Part shown: piece after piece, positions 7,909 to 15,380 of the stretch
How the letters are laid out: each line of letters starts with the position of its first letter
Numbering within the stretch: the stretch's first letter is position 1
The notes under the pieces: model-generated
What the model was told of the DNA's origin: nothing
Databases searched by the model: none
Seen by the model: only the letters and a program-made list of their open reading frames with translations
Translations under genes and position numbers: made by a program
NCBI GenBank assembly: GCA_013122435.1
Contig: WYDT01000008.1
Span: 186,001 to 250,000, forward strand
DNA from: Chloroflexi bacterium AL-N1
GTDB lineage: Bacteria > Chloroflexota > Chloroflexia > Chloroflexales > Roseiflexaceae
Length of the DNA: 64,000 nucleotides
Direction: 5' to 3'

Positions 7909-9496
7909 TGACATTGCCGAAGGCAAAGAAGATTTACTCGAGATCGTCATGGATCTCGGACGTATGCCAGAAGCACGTTATCGTGTTTCCGAAACGTTCC
8001 TCAGTGATCATGAAGTATCACAAGATGATATCGATTATGTCATTGCACGTATTGGCGAGTTTGGTGAGGACAATCGAGCCGGTATTCCGCGTACCCTTCA
8101 TCGTATTTCGGCTATCCGCAACCGTGCAGGCAAAGCTATCGGCCTTACCTGTCGCGTCGGACGGGCCGTCTTTGGCACGATAGCGATTCTGCGCGACCTC
8201 ATCGACTCTGGACGAAGCGTGCTTTTGCTCGGACAGCCAGGTGTCGGGAAAACGACCATGCTGCGTGAAACAGCCCGTGTGTTAGCCGAGGAGTTACGCA
8301 AACGGGTGGTCATTGTTGACACATCAAACGAGATCGCAGGCGATGGAGATATTCCACATCAAGGCATTGGTCGAGCACGACGTATGCAAGTTCCACGTCC
8401 AGCAGAACAGCATGCGGTTATGATCGAAGCTGTTGAGAACCATATGCCGCAAGTGATTGTGATTGATGAGATTGGTACCGAACTGGAAGCACTTGCTGCA
8501 CGTACCATCGCCGAACGTGGTGTACAACTGATCGGTACTGCTCACGGTAACAATCTGGATAATCTGATGGTTAATCCAACCCTCTCAGACTTAATTGGCG
8601 GAATCCAGGCAGTTACACTGGGCGATGATGAAGCACGGAGACGCGGAACACAAAAAACGGTTCTGGAACGTAAAGCCCCACCAACATTTGATGTATTAGT
8701 GGAAATACGCAGTTGGGACGAAGTTATCGTTTATAATGATGTCGCCAACGCTGTAGATAATTTATTACGTAGCGAACCGCCGCAGGCCGAATTACGCCAG
8801 CGTGATGCCGATGGACAGATTATCATCCAGCCAGTGAGCGATCCATTCATCAATCAACCAGAGGTTACGCTCGCACAACAGGCGGTTGGCGGTGCACACC
8901 GGGAACGGAATGGCTCACGCGAACAACGAGGGGCAGCACCACAAGATGTGAATGGGCCACGTAATCGAAATGCACCTGTGGAAACGAGTACTGTTTTCTC
9001 GAAACCACAACAACGCATCTATCCATATGGGGTCAGTCGTGATCGCTTAGAACGTGCGATTGCTAACCTGCGTGTACCAGCAGCCATTGTGCGCGATATG
9101 CAAGACGCCACCATGGTTATGACCTTGAAGAGCTACTATCGTCAAGGGGCCAGTCGTGTACGACAGGCATCAGACCGTGGTGTCCCTGTGTATGTCTTGC
9201 GTAATAACACTATTACGCAAATGGAGCGCCAACTGGCAGATGTGTTTGACATGCAAATTGTTGAACACATACCTGGCAAACGCCCTAATCTGAGCCGTGA
9301 GGAAGAAGTACAGGCACGGCTGGAAACCGAGGAAGCCATTACACAAATGTTGAATGGCGATCATCAGGCTGTTGAATTGACACCACGCAGCAATTATATT
9401 CGTCGTCTGCAACATCAAATGGCAGAACGGTACAATCTCAAATCAGAAAGTCAAGGGCATGAGCCGAATCGTCGGGTCAAACTCTATCGATCATAA
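7829..9496 (+). CDS. R3H-domain AAA+ ATPase (Ycf45 / SpoIIIAA-like)
   Basis: 555 aa. Residues roughly 100-310 form a P-loop ATPase: Walker A GQPGVGKTTM, Walker B VIVIDEIGTE, and GTAHGNN, as in SpoIIIAA-type and plastid Ycf45 proteins. A polar linker follows (about 345-400). The C-terminal end (RSNYIRRLQHQMAERYNL...RRVKLYRS) matches an R3H single-stranded nucleic-acid-binding domain. Its role is unknown; an RNA- or DNA-linked ATPase is the usual inference. I chose ATG 7829; ATG 7817 lies closer to the AGGAG at 7810 but at only 2 bases spacing. It overlaps the previous gene by about 80 bp, unusually long for bacteria. Confidence 0.82.
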   Translation: MTEQRDITSNIDLLLEALPPHIRQSLDDIAEGKEDLLEIVMDLGRMPEARYRVSETFLSDHEVSQDDIDYVIARIGEFGEDNRAGIPRTLHRISAIRNRAGKAIGLTCRVGRAVFGTIAILRDLIDSGRSVLLLGQPGVGKTTMLRETARVLAEELRKRVVIVDTSNEIAGDGDIPHQGIGRARRMQVPRPAEQHAVMIEAVENHMPQVIVIDEIGTELEALAARTIAERGVQLIGTAHGNNLDNLMVNPTLSDLIGGIQAVTLGDDEARRRGTQKTVLERKAPPTFDVLVEIRSWDEVIVYNDVANAVDNLLRSEPPQAELRQRDADGQIIIQPVSDPFINQPEVTLAQQAVGGAHRERNGSREQRGAAPQDVNGPRNRNAPVETSTVFSKPQQRIYPYGVSRDRLERAIANLRVPAAIVRDMQDATMVMTLKSYYRQGASRVRQASDRGVPVYVLRNNTITQMERQLADVFDMQIVEHIPGKRPNLSREEEVQARLETEEAITQMLNGDHQAVELTPRSNYIRRLQHQMAERYNLKSESQGHEPNRRVKLYRS

Positions 9497-9537
9497 TAAG
9501 CGGAGATTCGTTTCTAATGTAAGGTGTGGTTGTTCTA

Positions 9538-10275
9538 ATGAGCTTGTTTATCACATTTGAAGGTATTGATGGTAGTGGAAAAAGCACACAAATCCAAATG
9601 CTCTACGAATATCTCCAGGCACGAGGATACCCTGTCATCAAAGTACGCGAACCTGGTGGCACAACTATAAGTGACTGGATTCGACGTATCTTACTCGATT
9701 TGCGACATACCGAAATGGCCACGACCACAGAAACACTACTCTTTTCTGCTGCGCGTGCCCAGTTGGTTATTGAAACAATTCGACCGTATCTGTTTGACCA
9801 CGGCGGAATTGTCCTTTGTGATCGCTACGCCGACTCAACGTATGCGTATCAAGGGTACGGTCTGGGACGTGATCTGGCGGAACTGCGGATGGTGACAGCA
9901 ATGGCTACGGGAGGACTCCAACCAGATATAACGATCTTCCTGGATCTACGGGCTGAAGAGGGGCTCGAACGAAAACGCGTGAAACAGCAACCCCTGCGTA
10001 GAGCGTCACTCACGAATAGTTGGGAGATTGAAGGTCCAGCCGACGCTGTACCGCAGGGTGCAGCAACGCAAACACCTGAATGGAATCGACTTGATGCACG
10101 TGAATTAGCCTATCATCAGCGAGTCGAAATGGGGTATCGAGAGCTGATAGCAGAATCTCCTGAACGCTGGCATATTTTTGATGCACGGCAATCAATTGAT
10201 ACACTAGCCCAGCAAATCCAGATAGCTGTTGAGCCAATGATTGAACACGTGCGTCTGTTGGAGCCTGAAACATGA
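9538..10275 (+). CDS. tmk: Thymidylate kinase
   Basis: 245 aa. It phosphorylates dTMP to dTDP. The P-loop FEGIDGSGKSTQ starts at residue 6; VREPGGT and the DR(Y) motif CDRYADSTYAYQG, both typical of Tmk, follow. The LID region carries an insertion of about 25-30 residues (RRASLTNSWEIEGPADAVPQ...) between the Arg/Lys-rich segment and the conserved NRLDARELAYHQRV, making the protein longer than the usual 205-215 aa. ATG 9538 is preferred over GTG 9526 because MSLFITFEGIDG is the standard family beginning. Its stop overlaps the next start (ATGA), so tmk and the c-di-AMP receptor are translationally coupled. Confidence 0.93.
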   Translation: MSLFITFEGIDGSGKSTQIQMLYEYLQARGYPVIKVREPGGTTISDWIRRILLDLRHTEMATTTETLLFSAARAQLVIETIRPYLFDHGGIVLCDRYADSTYAYQGYGLGRDLAELRMVTAMATGGLQPDITIFLDLRAEEGLERKRVKQQPLRRASLTNSWEIEGPADAVPQGAATQTPEWNRLDARELAYHQRVEMGYRELIAESPERWHIFDARQSIDTLAQQIQIAVEPMIEHVRLLEPET

Positions 10276-10601
10276 AATTGGTCATCGCCGTGATCCAGAA
10301 ACAGGATGTCGGTGAACTTGTCAAAGAACTCAACATGCACAGCTACCAGGCTACCCAGATCTGTAGCGAGGGTGGCTTTCTACGCGAAAGCAATATTACC
10401 TTGCTCATCCTGGTTGAGGATTATGCAGTTGATCGATTGATCAGGCTTATTCGAGAACATTGTTATACACGTACACGCCATGTCTCTCCCTTACCTCCTG
10501 TAGTCGAATCCGGAGAGTTCTACCCACCAACACCCATCGAAGTACAGGTTGGGGGCGCAGTTGTGTTTGTGCTCAAGACCGATTATGTACTGCATCTGTA
10601 A
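10272..10601 (+). CDS. darA: PII-like cyclic di-AMP receptor (DarA/PstA family)
   Basis: 109 aa, the family's normal size. It begins MKLVIAVIQKQDVGELVKEL and contains the hallmark GGFLRESNITLLILVED, which corresponds to the conserved nucleotide-binding T-loop base of DarA. Family proteins are trimeric and bind c-di-AMP; the output partner is unknown. tmk next to darA is also the arrangement known in Firmicutes. The ATG overlaps the tmk stop by 4 bp. No diadenylate cyclase is in the window. Confidence 0.9.
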   Translation: MKLVIAVIQKQDVGELVKELNMHSYQATQICSEGGFLRESNITLLILVEDYAVDRLIRLIREHCYTRTRHVSPLPPVVESGEFYPPTPIEVQVGGAVVFVLKTDYVLHL

Positions 10602-10653
10602 CTCATAGATTGCACACACACGCGCTTTTCAGCTATCTATCAGATTACTATGC

Positions 10654-10681
10654 TTGACATTTTCGCAAAGTGCGCGAGAAT
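10654..10681 (+). promoter_or_regulatory. Possible promoter upstream of the zinc-ribbon gene
   Basis: TTGACA (10654-10659), 16-base spacer, GAGAAT (10676-10681). The -35 is perfect and the -10 is weak. It lies in the 143-bp gap after darA and would give a leader of about 55 bases. Confidence 0.4.
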
Positions 10682-10744
10682 CTGCCGAAAGCGGTAGACG
10701 ATGATGTGCAACAAAAACATCATTATGTTAAAGGAGTTTGAGGT

Positions 10745-11263
10745 TTGATAGAAAGAATACAAGATCTTCTCACAAATGTGGTCCCACTCCTCGTAGCAGT
10801 CGCGTGGGTATTAGCGATCTACGCACTCCTACTATGGGCCGCTTCGGTCCTCTGGGCTTATCGTGATATTCGATCCCGCAGCGACGATGTGGTTGTGCAG
10901 GTACTTGCTATTTCAATGGTGTTTCTGTTACCATTTGCAGGCATTATTTTGCACCTCATTCTGCGTCCACGTCAGACGCTCAGTCAAAAATATGAACGGG
11001 AACTTGAAGAACAATATCTTCGTCGAGACCTGGAAGAACAATTCGCTTGCCCAAGCTGTCAACGTGGTGTTGAACCTGATTTTGTTGTATGTCCATACTG
11101 CCATACATCACTCCGACGACGCTGTCGTTCCTGCGACCGTGTTGTCGATCTTACATGGTCTGTATGCCCGTATTGTGGAGATGGTAGTCAGACAAAACCA
11201 ACGCGCACGTATCAAAATCAGATACCCATGGAAGCCACACCTGTTGAGCTACTTGAGAACTAG
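10745..11263 (+). CDS. Membrane protein with a double zinc ribbon
   Basis: 172 aa. Two transmembrane segments lie at the N-terminus (about residues 10-38 and 50-75), then a charged coiled stretch (KYERELEEQYLRRDLEEQ) and two cytoplasmic zinc ribbons. Eight cysteines are arranged as CPSC...CPYC and CRSC...CPYC. Such double zinc ribbons usually mediate protein or nucleic-acid contacts; the function is unknown. The start is TTG at 10745 with AAAGGAG 9 bases upstream; no ATG or GTG would keep the first membrane segment intact. The next gene, a redox lipoprotein, starts 12 bp later, so the two are probably cotranscribed. Confidence 0.7.
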   Translation: MIERIQDLLTNVVPLLVAVAWVLAIYALLLWAASVLWAYRDIRSRSDDVVVQVLAISMVFLLPFAGIILHLILRPRQTLSQKYERELEEQYLRRDLEEQFACPSCQRGVEPDFVVCPYCHTSLRRRCRSCDRVVDLTWSVCPYCGDGSQTKPTRTYQNQIPMEATPVELLEN

Positions 11264-11274
11264 AAAGCACAACT

Positions 11275-12075
11275 ATGTATCCGCGACTAGGCTTAGTCAT
11301 TCAAGCAATCTGGCTACGATTACTGTCATTCATAGCACTTACATTGCTTCTAGCGGCATGTGGGCAGGAAGCACCTGCCCGTGTCCAAACAACTGAATCA
11401 GATGCAACAGACTCTACCGGAAATACACCTCCCGTAGAGTCGCTCGCGGCACGACAACCAGATGCTTCACCAGCACCAACAGAACCCCCTGTGGCTTCAC
11501 CAGCACCAGAGGAACAACCAGTTGCCACGACATTGCTGACAGAAGAACAACGTGCCGTTGGTGATCCTGATGCCCCAATCACCATGGTTGTGTATAGTGA
11601 CTTTCAGTGACCATTCTGTGCATCCTTCGTCCGTGAGACGATGCCGCAGATAACTGAACAATATATTGAGACCGGGCAACTGTACGTTATCTATCGTGAT
11701 TTCCCGTTACCCAGTATCCACCCTAGCGCGGTATTAGCCGCCCATGTTGCGAATTGTGCTGCTGAACAGGACACCTTCTGGCCTATGCATGATCGCATCT
11801 TTGCAGGATTTGACGCACGCGAATGGGGTAGTGGCGTCGAAGCGGATTTTGCAACATTTCTTGGTTATGCCGACGAGTTAGCCATTGACACCAATACTTT
11901 AAACGATTGTGTCAGGACAAACCGTCACGCGTCACAGATTGAGACAGATTTCAATGGAGGAGCCGAACAAGGCGTACGAAGCACACCATCATTTACCATC
12001 AACGATCAATTGGTCGTCGGTGCACAGCCATTCCCTTTCTGGCAGGAACAATTTGACGCAATACTGGGTCAATAG
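11275..12075 (+). CDS. Dsb-like thioredoxin-fold lipoprotein, candidate selenoprotein with UxxC active site
   Basis: Read through the in-frame TGA at 11608-11610, this is one 266-aa protein. Residues 1-29 are a lipoprotein signal with lipobox LAAC (Cys29). Residues 30-95 form a Pro/Ala/Thr-rich linker. The rest is a DsbA-like domain: GDPDAPITMVVYSDFQ, then TGA, then PFCASF. Relatives have C-P-[FYH]-C here, so TGA takes the place of the nucleophilic Cys and gives Sec112-P-F-Cys115. The cis-Pro loop (STPSFTINDQ) and the YRDFPL strand are intact. The frame is open for 155 codons after TGA, and a SECIS-like hairpin lies immediately downstream. The likely role is extracytoplasmic thiol-disulfide exchange. 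Alternatives: a nonsense mutation or base-call error in a Cys codon. No sel genes are in the window. Confidence 0.75.
11608..11649 (+). promoter_or_regulatory. Candidate bacterial SECIS element (Sec UGA plus hairpin)
   Basis: UGA is at 11608-11610. The hairpin downstream is CUG (11616-11618)/CAG (11647-11649), GCAU (11620-11623)/AUGC (11641-11644), a 4-base 5' bulge CCUU (11624-11627), CGUC (11628-11631)/GACG (11637-11640), and apical loop CGUGA (11632-11636). The loop has G as its second base and starts 21 bases after the UGA. A short upper stem, a bulge ending in U and a small G-containing loop match the known bacterial SECIS pattern bound by SelB. It lies inside the coding region, as bacterial SECIS elements do. 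Folding was done by eye. Confidence 0.6.
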
Positions 12076-12134
12076 TATATATGTCGATTGCCTGGTATAA
12101 CCAGTAGTCTGATAACGAGCAGAGCAACCTTTGA

Positions 12135-12752
12135 ATGATGTACCAGAATACACCATGTCTGATTGCATTAAAGGGGCATCCTGGTTCCGGGAAAAGTGCG
12201 ATTGCACGTGCGCTTAGTCGCCAACTGTCCATACCGCTCATTGACAAAGATGATATTAAGGACATTCTTAACGGTATATGTACTGATGCAGGCGGCCTTG
12301 CGTATATGACCATGTTTAATATCGCACGCTGCCAGCTCACGCAAGGGTTAAGTGTCATTTGTGATAGTCCCCTGAGTGAAGTCGGTGGCTATACTGCAGC
12401 CTCCTGTGTAGCCCGCGATACGGGTACAAATCTCGTGGTGGTTGAATGTATTTGCTCCTCACCAGAGGAATGGCAACGTCGTATCGAGCACCGTGCAGCA
12501 CTACGATTACCATCCCATCATATCACCACCTGGGCTGATTTAGCAGAACATCTTCATCGGCGTGAAAAAAGCTCCAACTATCCTATCAAAGATCCCTATC
12601 TTATTATCGACACAGTTGGATCATTCGATGAAACAGTTGAGCAGCTAATCACTTGGCTTGGTCATTATGATAGTTCGATCACAGCGAATATGTATAATCG
12701 CGTGGACAAACACGAGCGGGAGACACAGACACTACCGCATCAAGATGTCTGA
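12135..12752 (+). CDS. P-loop kinase-like protein (AAA_33 type)
   Basis: 205 aa. Walker A is GHPGSGKSAIARAL at residues 14-27, followed by LIDKDDIKD, the layout of zeta-toxin/polynucleotide-kinase-like small kinases. Later Arg residues in EEWQRRIEHRAALR could be the lid. These proteins phosphorylate small molecules or nucleic acid ends; the substrate is unknown. It is separated by 59 bp from the redox lipoprotein on the same strand. The gene downstream is convergent, with only 32 bp between, and I see no clear terminator. Confidence 0.7.
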   Translation: MMYQNTPCLIALKGHPGSGKSAIARALSRQLSIPLIDKDDIKDILNGICTDAGGLAYMTMFNIARCQLTQGLSVICDSPLSEVGGYTAASCVARDTGTNLVVVECICSSPEEWQRRIEHRAALRLPSHHITTWADLAEHLHRREKSSNYPIKDPYLIIDTVGSFDETVEQLITWLGHYDSSITANMYNRVDKHERETQTLPHQDV

Positions 12753-12784
12753 ATAATGCGCCAAAACACACATAGTTATAGCAA

Positions 12785-13231
12785 CTACATATCGTCATCA
12801 ACATTGCTCCGATAAGTTCCTAGAAAATCCCGGAGAATAATCGAAGCAGCTACTGCATCAATCTGCTCGCGACGGCGATCACGCTTAACACCCATTTCAA
12901 CCATCAGGCGCTCCGCTTCAACCGTCGTCAACCGTTCATCAACGAGATGAATAGGAATAGTCAAGTGTTCTCGCAGTTCATCAACAAAGGTCTGTACGAA
13001 CTCGGCCTGTGGACCTACCTCACCGCTCAAGGTGAGTGGCAATCCCACTACCAGTGCCGTCACTTCGTGTTGCTCGATCAGTTCCGTAATCTGCTGTAGC
13101 CGTGACACTTTGGCGGTAACATGGACCGTGGTCAGTGGTGAGGCAAGCAGGCGCGTGGTATCGCTCAACGCGACACCAATTCTCCGCCCTCCCACATCGA
13201 TGGCCATAGCGCGACCAGGTTCATTCGTCAC
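12785..13231 (-). CDS. ruvX: Putative pre-16S rRNA nuclease / Holliday-junction resolvase-like RuvX (YqgF)
   Basis: 148 aa. An RNase H-like fold with the first catalytic Asp in MAIDVGGRRIGVALSD, a VVGLPLTLSGEVG strand-loop, VDERLTTVEAE (second acid) and EQIDAVAASIILRDFL (third acid). The family is known for processing the 5' end of 16S rRNA, with a proposed link to recombination. The start is GTG 13231 with GGGAGAA upstream, overlapping the end of the preceding baseplate-J-like gene by 11 bp, so the two are coupled. Confidence 0.92.
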   Translation of the reverse strand: MTNEPGRAMAIDVGGRRIGVALSDTTRLLASPLTTVHVTAKVSRLQQITELIEQHEVTALVVGLPLTLSGEVGPQAEFVQTFVDELREHLTIPIHLVDERLTTVEAERLMVEMGVKRDRRREQIDAVAASIILRDFLGTYRSNVDDDM

Positions 13232-15293
13232 TGTCTACTTCTCCCTCTGTTGGTGGGGCAACAATGTCAATATTAATAAGCATATCAAACGGTGGAAAAT
13301 CAGATCTATTCGGTGGTAATTCAAAACCACCAATGATCCCTTGATTCACAAGTTGTTGCAAACTGTCCTCTGCTGCAGTACGTGATTGATTGCGTACCGC
13401 ATTTTGAATTTGATTGAGAGCTTCCACATCAAGACTTTCAGTAGGTGTACAAGTCATCACACCATCGACAGTTAAACTTTGACCATCCCACTCCCATGTG
13501 GGTCGCCCAAAACTAATCTCTTGAGGCGCACAGGGAATTCGCTCCTCCTGAAGTAAATACTCCCCAATCACAGTGCTCAATTGTTCACTCACTGAAGCAT
13601 CTATCGGCGTTACAAGAGCACTAAAACTTGTACTCGTTGTTACGGTAAAAAACGGATTCTCAGGATCGGCTGCCTCACCAATGGGAGGATCGACAATAAG
13701 TGGTTCATAGTTGGTCGGGTCACCCAGAGTAGTGGTGCTCGGTGTTATTGAGAGTTCATCAATCATTTCACCACTATTGATCTGTTGATTAAGCTGGGCA
13801 ATGCCATTACTGTATAAATCTGTTAACAAAATCCCCAACACTGCTTGAACATCATCACTTGATACAATAGACACCGCTTCTTCAGTACCACCAGTAATCG
13901 CATCATTTTCAAAGTTCACCGGATTCCCACTCCCCACTGGTTGCTGTCCGGGAATAATCATCTGTGTGACTGTATTTGGGCCTACATTAGCGGCACTCCC
14001 AGGTGATAATGCTGATACCTGCACTGAAATTTCCCCAAATGTCACACCACGCGGTGTTGATATTGCAGGAGGAATCGTAGCTGCTCCATCGATAAGAAAA
14101 CGTACCTCTTGCCCCTGATCATTTATAGCAACAAACTCAGTGCCTTCTGGAAGATCAATTGATTGAGCAAGCGAATTCAGAATAGTAACCGTACCCCTTG
14201 CCAAATTAACCGGTGTATTTTGCGGATTGGCCTGACCCTGAGTAGAGGCCGACGCCTCAACCGTGGCAACACGCGCCTGAACCACGGCACCATCAATATC
14301 ATCTGAACTTGGAGCAATGGGAATAACCTCATTTTCAAATGGTTCTTCGCTCACCGCAGCAGCTGTTGGCCACACATTGATAGTCGTGTTCTGGATAAAA
14401 GCATACGTACTGATTGCACCACCGATCGCTAAAATGACCAATAAGAGTATTGGCAATACAGCAGTACGCCTCTTACGCTGTGACACAGGCCGATCAAAAT
14501 CGTCAAAATCCTGCAGCCGACGGCCATAGCCAGGTCGATCAAATTCATCGCGCTCATCAAAATAGGCTGCATCAGGAGCAATGGTGGCGGAACGATCACC
14601 ACGTCGACGGGGGGTATCGTCCTCCACATATCCACTACGGCAGGGTGGGAGTGGTTCTTCAACCAATGTCGTATCCCACTCATCATCAAGTGGCACATGA
14701 CCAAAGATAGTTTCTTCAGTCTCTAGCTTATCTGGTGCACGATATTCAGTCGGCTGCTTCGACGGAGGCGGCGTAACAGGATCAGAAAAATCGTCAAATG
14801 CCGCGAATGAGTCCAAGTCTTCCTTTGCATAATCAATCTCTGTGAAGTCGGTTGGGACATGATCGAGGGCATCAAGAAAGGCATCATCAGGGGCAGGGGC
14901 TATTGGTGCTGGAGGTGGTTCGTTGTGATCAGCAAAGACCTGTGTGTCACGAGAATGATCCTCTTGCTCCTTGGCAGCGGATGGACTATCCTTTTGCTCT
15001 TTGGCAACAGGTGGAGCATTGACACGCGTTCCCTTAACACTAATGACCTCTAGTTTATGCTGGGCGGCTACAGCAAGGACTTGCTCATCTGAACTAATCA
15101 GGATGGGGGTAATATGATCCTGTGCAAGAGTTTGTTGTATCTGAACTAGATTTTCAGCCGACTGCAAAACCGTAAGACCATCGGGAACAAGCAATTGTAC
15201 CGATAACGTACCTGTATCACGTATTTTCGCGATAATTGTTTCAACTGTATCGCTAGGCAGAACTATTATCAAGGCTGCCGCATCACCTGCCAT
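13221..15293 (-). CDS. Single-pass membrane protein with baseplate-J-like extracellular domain
   Basis: 690 aa from ATG 15293, chosen because GGAGG lies 7 bases upstream; a TTG at 15317 lacks a site. The N-terminal ~95 residues form an alpha/beta domain (LPSDTVETIIAKIRD, LVPDGLTVL). An acidic, proline-rich linker follows, then a basic patch (QRKRR), one transmembrane helix near residues 277-299, and an outer part of beta-rich sequence resembling the phage baseplate J/gp47 fold, e.g. NLARGTVTILNSLAQSIDLPEGTEF. The alaS-this-ruvX arrangement suggests a housekeeping envelope role in this lineage. Function is unknown; it is not a phage remnant. Confidence 0.65.
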   Translation of the reverse strand: MAGDAAALIIVLPSDTVETIIAKIRDTGTLSVQLLVPDGLTVLQSAENLVQIQQTLAQDHITPILISSDEQVLAVAAQHKLEVISVKGTRVNAPPVAKEQKDSPSAAKEQEDHSRDTQVFADHNEPPPAPIAPAPDDAFLDALDHVPTDFTEIDYAKEDLDSFAAFDDFSDPVTPPPSKQPTEYRAPDKLETEETIFGHVPLDDEWDTTLVEEPLPPCRSGYVEDDTPRRRGDRSATIAPDAAYFDERDEFDRPGYGRRLQDFDDFDRPVSQRKRRTAVLPILLLVILAIGGAISTYAFIQNTTINVWPTAAAVSEEPFENEVIPIAPSSDDIDGAVVQARVATVEASASTQGQANPQNTPVNLARGTVTILNSLAQSIDLPEGTEFVAINDQGQEVRFLIDGAATIPPAISTPRGVTFGEISVQVSALSPGSAANVGPNTVTQMIIPGQQPVGSGNPVNFENDAITGGTEEAVSIVSSDDVQAVLGILLTDLYSNGIAQLNQQINSGEMIDELSITPSTTTLGDPTNYEPLIVDPPIGEAADPENPFFTVTTSTSFSALVTPIDASVSEQLSTVIGEYLLQEERIPCAPQEISFGRPTWEWDGQSLTVDGVMTCTPTESLDVEALNQIQNAVRNQSRTAAEDSLQQLVNQGIIGGFELPPNRSDFPPFDMLINIDIVAPPTEGEVDSDE

Positions 15294-15380
15294 GACCATG
15301 CCTCCATCGGCGTTCAACGATTCCGAATCGTGCGATAGCTATCACCATAAAGCCTGGCAATAGTTGTTTCACACAAAGTG

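Noticed and set aside
11275..12075. Two separate genes (11275-11610 and 11641-12075)
   Set aside because: Same frame, one fold; the second part would start inside the thioredoxin domain without its active site, and no ribosome site precedes ATG 11641.
13221..15293. Prophage remnant
   Set aside because: No other phage genes are near; the gene sits in a housekeeping cluster.
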